Below are positions 1 to 12,900 of a stretch of 64,000 nt of DNA, piece by piece (position 1 is the stretch's first letter; every line of letters begins with the position of its first letter). Made by a program: the position numbers and the translations under genes. Under the pieces are notes generated by a model that saw only the letters and a program-made list of their open reading frames with translations, had not been told where the DNA came from and did not search any database. The DNA is from Nectonema munidae (taxonomy: Eukaryota; Nematomorpha; Nectonematoida; Nectonematidae): assembly GCA_030549495.1 (NCBI GenBank), contig JAUIRK010000884.1, positions 186,001 through 250,000 on the forward strand, in the 5' to 3' direction.

Positions 1-1937
1 ATTCAATCTGATAACTGTATAAAAGGGTGAATATTATTGGGGTGCCCGAAAAATTCGGCCTAGGACACTTTGGTACTAGAAAAAGTCGCTCCTCGAAAAT
101 AACATGAAAGTACGGAATTGTCGTAGTAAGAAATAGTCTGGAACCAAATGGCTCGCAAACGAATTGTCCAGTACAGAAATCTCCTAGAAGCATTGTATTT
201 TCTTCTGTAAATAAATAAAGACAGTTTTAAAAGATCGTAATACAAATTTGAAAAATTGGGATGCATTCAAAAATTGCAATATTTAAAATATTACACAGAG
301 ATAAGAAAATTTATACGGGCATAAATGAGATGATGATATTGGGGCATTTATTAGTGCTTTTCCCACGGGTCCAAGAATCTTTAAGAAAGACAGTGCGTAG
401 GTATTGGATAGAGACCCAACCTAAATTATAGGGAAATTGACAACTTTGAATCTCAATTTACAACTCTCACTCCATTTTATTAATGAAATTAGCAAATTCA
501 TTTTGACCAGCGTTTTTAAAAAGTCGACTTCAACCTTGTTTCGTTGATTGAATATTCAAAGTAGCTGAGGTTAAGTATTAGTTTCCATTTTTTGTTCAGT
601 TAAAATTGTCATTAGTATGAAAGGAAGCGTTTAAAGAGTCTTTTCTTTTTGTTCTGTAGCGAATTAATTTTTTTGTTTAGTTAAAGAATCTGAAATTTAA
701 ATTTCCTTTGACTAATTTCAAAGAACTTCAGGAAGAAAAATTCAAAAATGTAAGATATTTTTGAAATCTAAAAAGATGACGCTAAAAGTTATTTGCTTTT
801 AAGTTTAAAGTGAACAGCAATTTGTCTCTTTTTGAAAACATCAGAAGTTTAGCTCCTTTGTACAGCCTTTTTGGATCCATGTTCACAGAAAATACATTTT
901 TAATATTCCACAAGAGGCACTTTTATTTTTTATATATCTTCATAAAATTATGCCCAAAGGAAAAACACAATTAGCGGAGTTGTGTTAAAACCACCCTGGG
1001 AAATAAAAATTCATGAGTAAGCATCCACTGCCCCTTACAACACTTTAAATACCAATAAATCAAGATTGGAATTAGAGTTTACAATTGATTGACTTAAAAG
1101 AATCTTGAGTTGTCTAAATTTAGTTAAAATCTCAATTCGCGCAAAATCTTTTTAAATGCGCTTAAAACAAACGTTATCACTTATCCTCACAAATTTTCTC
1201 TTAATTCTTGCAACATCACCTCTACTTTATCAATCTGAACAAATCTCACAGAAAGAGTTTTCTATCTAATTTATTCGATGTAGGAATATTAATAGCAAGC
1301 AATCATTTTCACCATGGATTTTTAACATTGAAGGATGAAAATTTAGGTATGACCCTTTAGTTAAAATAGAGGTGTTGTACTCGGATTTAAATGTTGCTAT
1401 CAAATCACTAATGATATATTATTATAGTAAAGAATGTATTTTGAGACAAATGACATTTGCTTTTGACTTCATACAGTTAATTTCAAGCAGAGCACCGACG
1501 ACATTTTGCATAGGAGTGCCAGATTTTTGAATCACCAAACTGAGATAAATCTTAAAAAACTTGAAATTTTTTTATTTCGTTAGATTTTCTAGCCTCCTTT
1601 TTGAAATCCTAAAATAGACGAATGAAAATTCAGGATTCTTCTATATCCTAAGAGATTCCGTTAAAAGCGAGCAAATCTACAAGAGCGTTTCATCTGCAAG
1701 CTCTAATGAAGTAGGATTCCAATATTAATGATATTAAAATGTTGGCTTTGATTATTATATATGAGATTAGTAATCAAGTTAGTCGTGACCCCTTCAGATA
1801 AATCTCTTAGAGATGTGTATGCCCGCATTATTCCACACTTGCGTTTGAAATGCAAAACTAAAAATGACTTCTCCGAGGTTAAAGATGGCTCTGTGTTCTA
1901 AAAGAATAAGACGATTCATTAATTGTTCTTATTTCAG
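1..1937. other. AT-rich non-coding stretch, probably intron
   Basis: I see no convincing exon, RNA gene or element end here. It is probably intron upstream of the plus-strand exon that starts at 1938. The frame around 800-990 is open for roughly 190 bases on the plus strand but has no convincing splice sites or family resemblance. Confidence 0.4.
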
Positions 1938-2035
1938 GTTCTTGCAGTACCTACACCCCGATGAGATTTGGGTGATGGAAAATGATTATCAAATTCCATT
2001 CTTCTCTCAAAGATGGTCCAAAGCTTCCATGTATG
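1938..2035 (+). CDS. Putative internal exon of an unrecognised gene (exon A)
   Basis: The 98-bp exon follows a pyrimidine-rich acceptor (ttcttatttcag) and ends at a GTACAT donor. It encodes FLQYLHPDEIWVMENDYQIP then FFSQRWSKASMY, with one base left at each end. The leftover G joins the AT that opens the next candidate exon at 2990 to make GAT (Asp), so the phases match. The donor is weak, and another donor at GTGATG after the Trp codon near 1970 cannot be excluded. I do not recognise the protein. The case rests on splice phase, a protein-like composition with many Trp, Tyr and acidic residues, and continuity with exon B. Confidence 0.42.
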
Positions 2036-2989
2036 GTACATTTGGGCATCAAGTCTCCCTCACAATGATATCCGCTTTGTTGGACTACTTCTGTAAAATT
2101 GCCTATTTCATCTCGTTTTTAGGGATGCAAAAAAGAGGAAATCTTACAACTCTTCTTTTCTAAGTGAGGCAAAATCTACCACCCAAGTCCAACTTCAACC
2201 TTCTATGTGTGCTAGATTAAACAATTAGTTATTCATGACATTTTGAACGAGACGAAATATCACGACCTCTTACATCGTGGCTGATTTTATCGATACCAAT
2301 TTCTGTCATGCACTAAATTGATCCCCTTTGTCTTTACAGTGAAAATGATATGCGTATATCATTCCACATTAAAATTTTTGAGACTATCGATGTATATGAA
2401 AATGGTATCAGGATAATAATTGCTACCTAAACTCATAACCTGCTATAAATCTAGGCAGTAGTTAAGACTGTTGATTAGTTGTTTGGTGGGGTGAACTTGT
2501 TTTTGAAATGTTTAAGCTACTTTCTCATTTTATCATTATTAGCTACCTTAAATTTAGCAGTTTAGAAGTCAGATCATTACGTTCTGCGGATTAGCAATAA
2601 AACTCGGAAATAGCAGCTTCTAGAACTAAATGCATGTTTCTCAAATGCGAGATGGCGTCAAAGTGTTAATATAAGGAATGTCAATGTTTATTTTTCTGTT
2701 CAATGTTTACTCTTCTATGCACACTAGTTAAGGTAGTGAGTATAATTGGTCATTGGAAATCTTATTGCTGTGGCCTATTTAATGACATCACATGATAGCC
2801 GCTTGCGCGTTGGCTAGGAGTGTCTCCTGTGTATACGTGTCACGACTTACATTTTTGATTGCAACCTCACATTCTTTTGTAATCAACTTGAAGTGGTGTC
2901 CGAAAAATGTTCTTAAAGCCGCTTTCATGTACAATGCATTAGATGAAATGATTTTGACTGCTAAAGAATTGTGTTTCCTTCTTTTACAG

Positions 2990-3132
2990 ATGAAACGGAG
3001 AGAGAAGAAGTTTTGTCTAGAGAATTCTACGACAACATCAGAAATAAGTTCGAGTGCTACATCAAAAGGGAGAAACTCGCCTCCAACTCCTCCAAGCCTT
3101 TCCCTCTCTTCAAAAGTCTGCGCTTGGAACTC
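2990..3132 (+). CDS. Internal exon of an unrecognised gene (exon B)
   Basis: A strong acceptor (ccttcttttacag) opens a 143-bp exon that closes at a good donor (CTC|GTAAGA). After a split first codon it reads ETEREEVLSREFYDNIRNKF and continues with a Lys/Glu-rich helix and a Ser/Pro/Leu stretch ending KSLRLEL, with no stop. It ends in phase 0, which matches the phase-0 start of the exon at 9740. The frame one base over is also open (it starts Met-Lys-Arg-Arg) but gives a low-complexity Ser/Thr-rich peptide. Function is unknown. I infer a soluble helical region and nothing more. Confidence 0.55.
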
Positions 3133-5090
3133 GTAAGACCCATTTCACTTCATCCCTTCTTTCAGATGTGGGCGGTGTCGAACCTTCGAAGGAGGATCTG
3201 TGAACACACAAATCTCCTGCCTTTAATATTATATTTTAAATAGTTTGTTTTGCACTGAGGCCACAACAAGTTTTCAAAATATGACAAATCTAATTAGTTG
3301 GGATAAACTTTTACTCACAAGAAATTCACAATTTATTATTCAAATTTATGTAAATTGAAAAGGTTAATTATTTTCCGATATTTGAACTATTTACCTTGAA
3401 TTTAAAAATACGTAGAAAAAAGACTTTTTAGTAATTTCTGTCCATTTTACACGGCTTCTAGCTCCGGAATTTTGTCAAAATGAAAACTTAAACACAGAAG
3501 AAAATATTATATTGGTAGATTGTGCGTATCTGACAAATCACAACTCATTGGCATTTATATCGGCAAGTGCTTTACTTTATGGTTATTGGTTAGTAGCGCC
3601 AACTAATGAATTATGTCAGTTTGTAATGTGATTTCTTTGTAACCTGTGTTTTGGGGTTGTGTCATCTCAAACATGAAATGAAAAGTATCTAAATAAGTAG
3701 CATTATTGTTGCTGATGTGATGTGATTTTAACATGAAACGCCATTTTAAATAACTTTGCCCTGAAATTGGGTATAAAAAGGGAGGCTTTTTTTTAAGTTA
3801 ATTTAAGTAGATATTCTTTTGCACAAACAAAAAATTTATATTATGAAAAATGTGAATAATATTGGACCCAACAGTTGCAAAAAATTATAATTTTCAAAAA
3901 TATACAAATTCAAATTGATAAATAGACTTGAAAAATGATTTTAAAAATATAAATATTTAATTTGGTTTAATTTAAAAGTTATGGGTAAATAATTTAACGT
4001 TGTTATGGAAGAATATGATATTGTAGTAAACATAAAAAGTCAGGGCAGTGACCAGAAATATAATTCAAGGTTACATAAAAAATCGCTTCTTTCCGTGATC
4101 TCTATGAAACTTGAAAAAAAACCCGGAGTTTCTTAATGACAGATACCTGGAAGACGATAAAAATTAGATTTTAAAATTTTGGTAACAATTATGAGTGATT
4201 TGAGTAATGGAAAAAGAAAGTAGGCAATGCAATCTTATTAACAAAGGTAAGTTATATGATCAAATGTCAATCGCATATTTTCTTGTTGAAAAAAGGATAC
4301 GCCTGGACATGGTTTCTATTCTTCAAATAATGCCGGTGCATACCCAGATGCTCGCATGCATACGATCGAATAGAACGAAAACTAGTTAAAAATGGTAAAA
4401 ATGAATCTGAGAACAAATTAGTGAAAAGTAAGCAATAACTATAATCAAAAATACCAAGTATGCAAAAACACCTTTAAAGTTAAATTATCCGTAGAAGATG
4501 ATTTCGGGTAGGTTGAATTAAACGACCAAAAGTTTGTCTTTCAAATATTGTAATAGAATATTTTAAAAAAATTGATGCGTACCTACGACACGAAAAGATT
4601 TGGAACAAGTTATTTAGTTCTATCAGGGAAAAAAGATGTGAAAATGTCGAATATTTTGTGAAAAAGTAAGGACCGAAGCCGTGCATAACCTTCGGTGACC
4701 AATGAAAAAGAGTGCGCGATGAATTGGATCCACGAGTAAAATGCATCGCTTTTCATCACAAAGCGTGCACATTGCGATTGGTCATTAAAAATAGCTGCTT
4801 TCAACCACCAACTTCACAGAGTAGGGATTTATCTTTCAAAAGATACTTCTTTTGCACTCGTTACTTGCTTGGCGCTGATCTTAAAACGTTTTCGGCTAAA
4901 AGATCGCTGGCGTTAGGTTGACACGACAAATATGGCCAATTAACAAAGACAATCTTTAACAAAATCACAACTTACCCGTATCGCTTGTACAAATATTCAA
5001 CACTTTTACGGTGATGTCTTATTGCATGAGTGCATCAACAAAAGGACTGAGAGACTTTGAAGCAGAACTACAAAGCAAAAGTGGTACACG
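3133..5090. other. Intronic/intergenic AT-rich DNA
   Basis: I see nothing I can name here. The region is AT-rich with scattered short open frames. The short frames near 4480-4920 overlap each other on both strands, as chance frames do. Confidence 0.35.
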
Positions 5091-5624
5091 CAGAGGCGTA
5101 GCTAACACTTTTGCCGCCCGGGGCGGTTGTAAAATCTGCCGCCCTTTATGATGTTGAGTTTCAAAAGCCTCCAAAAATTCAAGTCCGTCCGCTAACGGTC
5201 AGGCGAAGACTTGATTGTAGTTAGGGTCTTCAAAGTAGACGGCTGGGGTCAGAAATAATTTTAAAGGAGTCATTGAGAGAGCTCATCTTGTTAACAATTT
5301 TAACTAACAATAAAAGTAAAAAATGAGATGTAATTACAAAATAAACTGCGGTTTCTATACATCTCATAGCTAAGAGAAATTTCAATCCTCAAAAATGAAA
5401 TAAGAAAGAAAATATAAAAAAATGATGGACGGGGAGTGCCTTTTTGACCCCTCTACTAAAATTAAAACAGTCACAAAAAACTGGAATCGATTAAATTGAA
5501 CAGAAAATTTAAACTAAAAATTAAATGGAATATTTTAACAAATGACCTTAGGACAAAATGCCGCCCCTTAAAATCTGCCGCCCGGGGCGGACCGCCCCTG
5601 GCGCCCCCACTAACTACGCCTCTG
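5091..5624. mobile_element. hAT-type MITE with 8-bp target duplication
   Basis: The 534-bp element starts CAGAGGCGTAGCTAAC and ends with the inverted counterpart of CAGAGGCGTAGTTAGT. Flanks are GGTACACG (5083-5090) and GGTACGCG (5625-5632), an 8-bp target duplication with one mismatch. GC-rich subterminal repeats built on GCCGCCC(GGGGCGG) lie inside both ends, as is usual for transposase-binding sites in hAT elements. No coding capacity is visible, so it is a non-autonomous copy. It sits in the long intron of the plus-strand gene. Confidence 0.85.
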
Positions 5625-5846
5625 GGTACGCGCATGTAAAAACAGCAAAATAAGCGCGATCATTAGGAAAGTAATCTTCGAACTTTACCATGAAAGATGC
5701 ATAGAAATATGGAATTTGAAGATACTGACGCGGTTTAAATGAGAAATATATCTCTTCTCTATCACAGGCAACACGCCAGGGAAAGATAAATTGCACTGAT
5801 TAAAAAGCTTTTATCCAAAGCAAATATTGCAGGCTATCTTACAACA

Positions 5847-6500
5847 CAGTAGACCCTCGTTAAGTCAGACTACATGGAGGAGGAGGGTGTCCGACTCAAC
5901 AGAGGGTCACTTCTTCCCATGCAACAGTATCACAAAGCCCATGCCTACCTCTGAAGCGCCATAAACACGCGTCACTAACAGTAAAACCATTAATTCCCAC
6001 AGGTCTAGCTAACTTTTGAGCAGCCATCCCACGAACTTTTACACCGCATGATCGTCACTGCACAAAGCATTTCGTTACCGCTTCTTCCAAATTTCCATCC
6101 TTAGAAACTCGCATCCATTTTCTATTTCCAAGGGAAAAATTTTCACGCCCTTCAGTCACATTGTACTTTAACCGGTTAACGACCACACTCGACTTTACAA
6201 AAATGCAAATCGTCTGCATTTATTAATGCTTTTTAATACAAATCTTCTGCTTTATACTAGATATCGTCTGATTATTCTGGTCGTAACAAAAGGTTTAGGA
6301 GTTTGTCTTATAGCTTTCCGAGTGTCTGCCTCAGTTTGTTTCTTCACCCCATACTCTTCACAAACACTTTTCACAGTAGCTCCAGCTTCTAATTTGCAAA
6401 TAAATTCAGGTTTCTGGATCACTGATAGAGTCACACGCTTTCGAGTGTTGGCTGCACGTCTTTCAGGCATTTTGCAAGAAAATATTGAAGAAAAATGGTG
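5847..6500 (-). mobile_element. Truncated pogo/Tigger transposon, N-terminal half only
   Basis: Read on the minus strand, 6470-6290 encodes a CENP-B/Tigger helix-turn-helix region (TRKRVTLSVIQKPEFICKLE then VKSVCEEYGVKKQT). After a MITE insertion, 6168-5890 encodes the second HTH (VRGMAAQKLARPVGINGF followed by LWRFRGRHGL). The element ends at a terminal repeat, CAGTAGACCCTCGTTAAGTC, beginning at 5847. The DDE catalytic domain is absent, and in-frame stops interrupt the second half, so this is an internally deleted, dead copy. The 5' terminal repeat expected near 6.5-6.7 kb is not recognisable. Confidence 0.8.
6172..6287. mobile_element. piggyBac-type MITE inserted in the Tigger fragment
   Basis: The insert follows TTAA (6168-6171), begins CCGGTTAACGACC and ends near GGTCGTAAC. 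Its interior is the reverse complement of the MITE at 30610-30740, sharing the AAGCAGA, GATATCGTCTGATTATTCTGG and TTTTTAATACAAAT blocks. The right TTAA is eroded. It splits the Tigger reading frame between the two DNA-binding modules, so it is younger than the Tigger copy. Confidence 0.7.
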
Positions 6501-9500
6501 ATGAACACTTCAACAACTTGATATAGCCACAACAAATTCGTCAAAATTTAGAAGACCGCGAACTATCTATCAAGTAAAAAACAAATAAAATGGCTGCTTC
6601 TAAGCGAAATTTAAAAAGTCAAAGAAAATGGCCGCTTGTAAGCCTATTAGGGCAAATATTTTTATGTCAATAAAGTCAAATTTTAAGGTAATTTTAAAGT
6701 AAGGGTTAGCAACAGCAAAAAATAATATTTTTATGTTTGGAAGATAAAAAGTGCTTGTTTTCCTTCTTCATGCAAAAGTGATAATTTGCCTCACTCCCGA
6801 ATTTAAAAATGAAAGATTTACTTGCCTTGAGAAAGGAAGCACGTAAAGCAGAAAAGTTATATGAATAGATAAGTGATCTTTTTCTTAGCACGACATCAAA
6901 GCGACCATACTCATTTAAATACTTAAGTATTTAATTATATTGGAGTTTTAATCGAGACACCAGGAGGCTATGAAGAACGGGAAATGATTGGTTTGGGGGA
7001 ATCAAAAAGTGGAGGTTCATAATTTGCAGCATGGCTGAAATTTGAAATAGATATTAATAGGAGTCACAGCTTACGATGTTACACTACGTTTTTCACTTAC
7101 TCTAAGAAAAGCACTGTAGCTCTGAAGACCGATTTTTAGAAGTGACACCCGACACAGCTTAGCGAAAACGTCACTTCCTATATCTTTTTTGCCAAAATAA
7201 AACCAAGGACATTTGACAATTCTTTAGGGTTAGAAAATACAATTTATGCAAAAATTCGTGAATATGTGGAATTTTAAGGATGACTGATCATGCAATGAAG
7301 GGGCGAGTAATTAGGTAAAAAGTTAATGAAGTTGGCAGTGTAAGGGTATTCATTTCTCATCCGATATATTCTATAAAGAAAAGTTATTTCTCAGATAGGT
7401 TAGAAGAAAGACTAATTATGGCAACTTTATTAATAAACTGAAACAAATACTTTATTTTAGAAAATGCTGTCAAAGGACGAGAAGCTGATCTACTTGAAGG
7501 AAAAGTACATCTACACAATGGCCAATCAAATCGCATACAAAGTAAGGAGAACCTATCAAAGTTTATGATGTATATAAAAATAGTGACGCTTTGACCAGCC
7601 AACATTTACCGAAAGAAGGATTTTTGCGTAGCAAACGATGCAGTTACTTCTTCTTGTTTATCGGAAAAATCAAAAGAGCGTGACGTTTACATAATAATGC
7701 AGAAGCAAGATCAATAGCCAGAGCATGTTCCAATCGCACTCTTGTGATGCTCGTTCGGATACGCGTGGTTGCATTATAATTAGTGACCAAAATTGTTACG
7801 GGTTGTTTGAGATTTTGGATATGCCAATTGATTATCGGCATTATACCCCGCTATACAAGAAAACAAATTATAAAAACCGTCATGTAGTTTCCTTATAACC
7901 CTACTTTTATCTATATCATTTAGACGTCATATAAATCACATATTCCGGTTTTATTTCTTATGGTTCCATTAAAAAGTTAGGAGACGGTTTCCATGATAAT
8001 ATCACCTGGTGCACAATAATATCAAATTAGTTGGGAAATACCTTCGGCCCTTTGTATGCTAAAATATCGGATTCCCGTATACATACGAATTTGAAGATTG
8101 CGAAAGTTAGTTACTTGTCTGAATAGTTTACATTCAAATTTTAAATTTAAAGTGAATCGGAAAAGGTTTATCAGAACAAACCTTTTTTCTGAGAAAGTGT
8201 CTTTGAAAAAAAATAAGAATTTTTTGGCGTTGAATGATGTTCGGGATAAAGAAGAATTCGTCCTGAAAATTTCATACAAAAACACACTTTCTTAGTTTTT
8301 GCTTGAGAGGTCGCTCAGATGCTGTGTCCTCCATATCACGTCAAAATAATAGGAATGGATATATAGTGTGCAAAATAATTAGATGTAAGAATCGCGAAGA
8401 AAGGCGCACATCATGAGGACTTGGATACTTCATTTATGATTTTATTAAAACTCAAATAAGTTCAAGCAAAGTACATTTCTGAATGCTCTTACTTGTGAAT
8501 GGAAGGAAGGCACGTAAAGAAAAGAGAAAGAAAAATAAATATTGCGTACACACGAATTCAAAGAATATGAATAATTACGAATTAATAATTTCATCAAATA
8601 GAATTCTTCGCATTCTGACTGCAATAGATAAAGAAGATAATTTCTCTTTTTTTCCATCTTCAATACCCATATAAGGTAGATTATAAATTTTTCACGACTC
8701 ATAACTGGAAGAAGGAACTATTTTTAAGTGCAGATACTTCTTTCATCCAAAAGGTTTTACTTAATTTAGCCTGCTTAAAGCCAATACGTAGAAGAAAATA
8801 GATACTGAGAGGTGCATAACAACATTATAAAGATCACGTTAAACTATCAGGATCATTAGAAGTTCAGATGGCGGATGACGTAATCATCCTCTTAGTAGGA
8901 GATACATTTCGAAAGGGTAGTACTCAAACTTCCAGATCGATTTTGGCGACTCAAATTCATGGTCTTGCACTCACTTTAAAATATCGACGGCATAATCGCA
9001 TGATTTTAGATAAATATGTGGCATATGATCTCTCTCCTAAAAAGTTACATTCTAAAAAGATGACATCTCATTTGCTGGTTTACCAAACAATAGATAATTC
9101 CTAGTATTTTAAGGTCAACCCATTTCTTATTGATAAAAGCGCTGTTGAGGAAAACTAAGTGAGATAACAACCAAGTTGGGAGAGAGACTGGACTTCGATA
9201 AACACGTGCACGTATAAATTACCTATATTCATTTGGCGATTAAAGATGAATCAACAGGCAATCAAGTTATTTTCTAAACGTTGGAAAAGGATTCCTAATA
9301 AGTACAGCAAAACCTCTTAATTGTGAATTTTGAAAGCTGTCAATTCATTTTTGTAAACGAAGGTAATGCAGAATACCCTGCAATATACATAAAGACAGGA
9401 TTCACTGTTTTGAAAAATTGCAAAAGAAAAGAAATACATTTAGCTTTTGCGAATCTTGAAAAGAACTGACTAATTTTCATGCAAAAGTGATTCTTTCGTA

Positions 9501-9739
9501 TTCAAAGGGTTCTAACCAGAGGAATGTCGATAGAGAGCGCATACTTGTCTGATTGGCATCGTGAATGGCGAAGATCCATTTCAAACAGTGAACGTGATTT
9601 CCGAACACATTTGTATACGCCTAATTGTAATACCGACTACTATAGAATGGCCTTGTTGCATTGAGAGAAGACAAACTGTGGCCAAACGTTGAATCCTTTG
9701 TATCCCTCGTGTTCTTATATACTTTTTTATACTCGATAG
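6501..9739. other. Intron-like AT-rich DNA
   Basis: No named feature. An open stretch at 9517-9657 on the plus strand starts at an ATG near 9523 and encodes about 45 residues (SIESAYLSDWHREWRRSIS and following). It ends at a stop and has no clear splice sites. The frame at 8868-9104 starts MADDVIILLVGD but resembles nothing I know. Confidence 0.3.
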
Positions 9740-9823
9740 GCATATTTGAAGGTAAAGAAGAGTGACAAGATATTGCCAACCCTCAGAGATCCAAAGAAAC
9801 TCTTTTTCGTGTCTACGATGCAG
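9740..9823 (+). CDS. Internal exon of an unrecognised gene (exon C)
   Basis: The 84-bp phase-0 exon lies between a pyrimidine-rich acceptor (ttttttatactcgatag) and a consensus donor (ATGCAG|GTGAGC). Its 28 codons read AYLKVKKSDKILPTLRDPKK then LFFVSTMQ. A short intron of 77 bp with a strong pyrimidine tract (9824-9900) separates it from the next exon in the same phase. The paired good splice sites and short intron make this the most secure part of the plus-strand gene. Function is unknown. Confidence 0.68.
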
Positions 9824-9900
9824 GTGAGCAAATATTACATTTTATCCCTTTACTAATCCACGCATTCCATCCGATATTCTCATTCTATGACCACTTTTAG

Positions 9901-9945
9901 CAATCTTGCAGCTACTTTCCTCCAATAGAAGTCAACAGCATGTAA
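9901..9945 (+). CDS. Probable terminal exon of the unrecognised gene (exon D)
   Basis: After the acceptor gaccacttttag, the frame continues as QSCSYFPPIEVNSM and meets TAA at 9943-9945. The stop overlaps a sequence (CAT|GTAAGC) that would also be a good donor. So the exon either ends the protein here or stops at 9941 and splices onward. I favour termination because no further compatible exon is evident before the 3' end of the convergent Lclat1 gene at 13.8 kb. Confidence 0.5.
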   Translation, partial: QSCSYFPPIEVNSM

Positions 9946-12900
9946 GCTTCTTTTAATATTAACTGAAATATTCGTCTATACCTTTATTAATTTAAAAGTA
10001 CTTTTATTCATTCAAAATCGTTAGAACTTGTGAAAAACAAAATTTATTTTCGTCTTCAAAAACTTAATTTTTAGTCATTTTATCAAATCCATTATCTTTA
10101 AATCTATCAAAGTTTGTGAACCAATCATGAGTAAAGTAAAGATGGATGCGACTAAATCTTTCGCTTGCAAATAGTAGTTTGCCCTCCTCTACCCTAACCC
10201 TACGCTTAAAAAGTTACCATGTGTGTTATATTGACTAAAACTAACGAAATTAGTTTATTAACTAAACTTTATAGCAGGTTAAATGTCTTAGGAGATAGAC
10301 AAATGTAAGAAGCGACCAATCAAAACAGATATTGTGGATGTAAAATAGTGTTGTTTATTTTGTAAGGCTAATCCTTATGCAATACCAATGTAATTTTAAT
10401 AACGTCGTGAAAGAACACATTTGTTAAAATATTAATATTAACGATAAGCACAATATATTTCTGCAATTTTTGAACATTAAAATATAAAACAATATATTTG
10501 TCAAGTTGTATCATTTGTAAGTATCTTCCAGGAGTCGGCAACGTATGTCACGCGTGCCAAGCGTATCAATCCACAACTGGCACGCATACCTCTATAGGCA
10601 AAAAATAAACCTATATTTTGATATAACTATATTTAGAGACGTATGGAGGTATTTAATGTTTCACTTTACGGTTCCGTCAATCAAAAAATTTTTTAAGCAA
10701 TTATTGTTGTAATGTCAATCAAACTATACATATGTAGTTTATTTCGTTGATATATATATATTACTAAAGATTCTAGATCTTTTACATAAAACTAACTCAG
10801 AACTAATTCTAAAAACATTACCGTATTTCATTGTGGAGGGAATAATTTTTTAATATACATAAAAAATAATAAATCTATATCATGATTAAAAGCTGCAAAA
10901 AAATCTTGCGTTTTTCGTTTACATGCACAAAAATTTAGAAATATAAAGATCAAAGGGTTAGTGAGTCGGTTCCAAGTTTAAGTGCATGCTACGGTTATTA
11001 AAGTGCTTTCTTATGGAAGTTTTCATGACCCCCTCCCTCTTTCTACGCCCCTAAATATAGTTGAAGGTAGACATGATGTTGATTAAGTTACATCATTACA
11101 TCTTTTTTATGATCTGTTTAAATGATTTGAAGTTAGCTGACTACATTTCAATAAAAATAGCAATGAACGAAGTAATTTTAATGATCGAAATTATAAAGGT
11201 AGTAAAATTGAACGTGTTATTTTTAAAAGTGTGACGTTGCAATCGTCTATTTCTTGAAATACTAGTACGTTTAGCAGTAGCGATCATAACATTATTTAAC
11301 ATATGCCAAGTATAAACAAAGCGACTCTTAAAAATAGCTTCATATTTTTAGGATAATCTATTAGAAATAGACAGACTCGCTTAAAAGCGCATCTGATTTA
11401 CCACAAATGTTATATTCAGATGGAAGGAAAAGTGGTAGTGACACGAGTTTTGGAAGACAAAGATAAAGGTTCAATCTTGCTGCCTTGTTTATGAGGGGAT
11501 AAAAAATTTAATTAGTTTTGAAAATAGAATTACATTTATTTTGAATTATTTGAAGGTTGCTTTTCACATTTCTGAGAATCAAGCTATAAATAATTAACGT
11601 TAATCAAATTTGCTTACTCGCGTTCATCCTAGTTATCATATATAAAATATCTAATATTATATTTTCTTCGTTTCATCCTATGCTTTACAGAAAAATATGC
11701 GAATAGCGGATTATTTTTGGACTGAGTGAAGTCACAGGGGACGTCTTAAAGTATGTCACACTCCATTTCACCTGAGTGAAAAAAGTTGGTAAAATTTTAT
11801 CAAAATTGCTGAAAGGCAGGATAACGGATACGTGAGCTTTGTAATCGCCGAAACGATTTACCTCAACTCGCTGGTAGTAGTGAGTGCTGTAAAATTAATG
11901 GATGTGTGAAACCTCAACAGGACAAATAACCCATAGGACCAAATCCCGCGAATGAATGAATTTTGGGTAAAGAAGATTTATTAGGTTCTTAATAAGTGCA
12001 TTAGAAATAAATTTAAGGAAGTTTAAACAAAAATGAGAAAAAGCGTCTATCAAACAATTTACATTTAAACGCAGGCGTGGTGTTTGCGAGTTCCTCAGTA
12101 CATTAGAATACAGCAATTTTCCATGAAATTTATTAGTTGTGCAAAAATAGCAAGAAAAACATAGTTAGATTGTGAGCACTGCTTTTCATTTTTAAACAAA
12201 TACTTTTGACTATTTGTTTTTGAAAACTTTGCGATACCTATATTGTTATCAATACTGTTTTAAAGAATTTATCTCCGCAGTATTTGGCTAATTTTGTCAT
12301 GGTAGGGTGTAAAAGACGTGCTCATTTTGGCTGCAAATATTTGATCCATTTGCTCCCCTTTTTACATTTAGAGAAGAACTTTGGAAAGGTAGAGATGGCT
12401 TCGCAGAAACATTTGGATGCTCAGATCATCTCAACAATAACAAAACGAAATGCTTGTTTTTCAATTAAACTACGACTCCGCATACGCCGTATGCACATAC
12501 AAATATAAAGAATACACTTAGACACGCACCAACTAACGTTTATTATTCTTAGAACGAGATTTTTTAAGTCAATAAATTTAAAATTTGAATAAATCCCATT
12601 TTTCGAATTCCGTTGAAGAGTCTAAGCAAACTTGTCACGACCAGCGCATCCCAAACCCAAACCCCATTCATTGCGAACCCACATTTTGAAGCTTTGATCA
12701 AAATTCTTATTAGGCATCAAAAATCTATAGACAAATTTTATTTTTACCCTAACCCTCACGTATACATAAAATGTAAAAGCACAATTAATCGATTAGTGTC
12801 TGAAAAATAGAAGTCCATTTTATTTTCATTTTAGCATTCATATTTTGCCAAAAATCAAAAAATTCAACCATTTTCTCAATAATGCTATTCTGCATGATGC

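Noticed and set aside
3780-4000. Possible promoter (TATAAAAAG near 3772)
   Set aside because: No associated first exon or initiator; TATA-like words are expected often in DNA this AT-rich.
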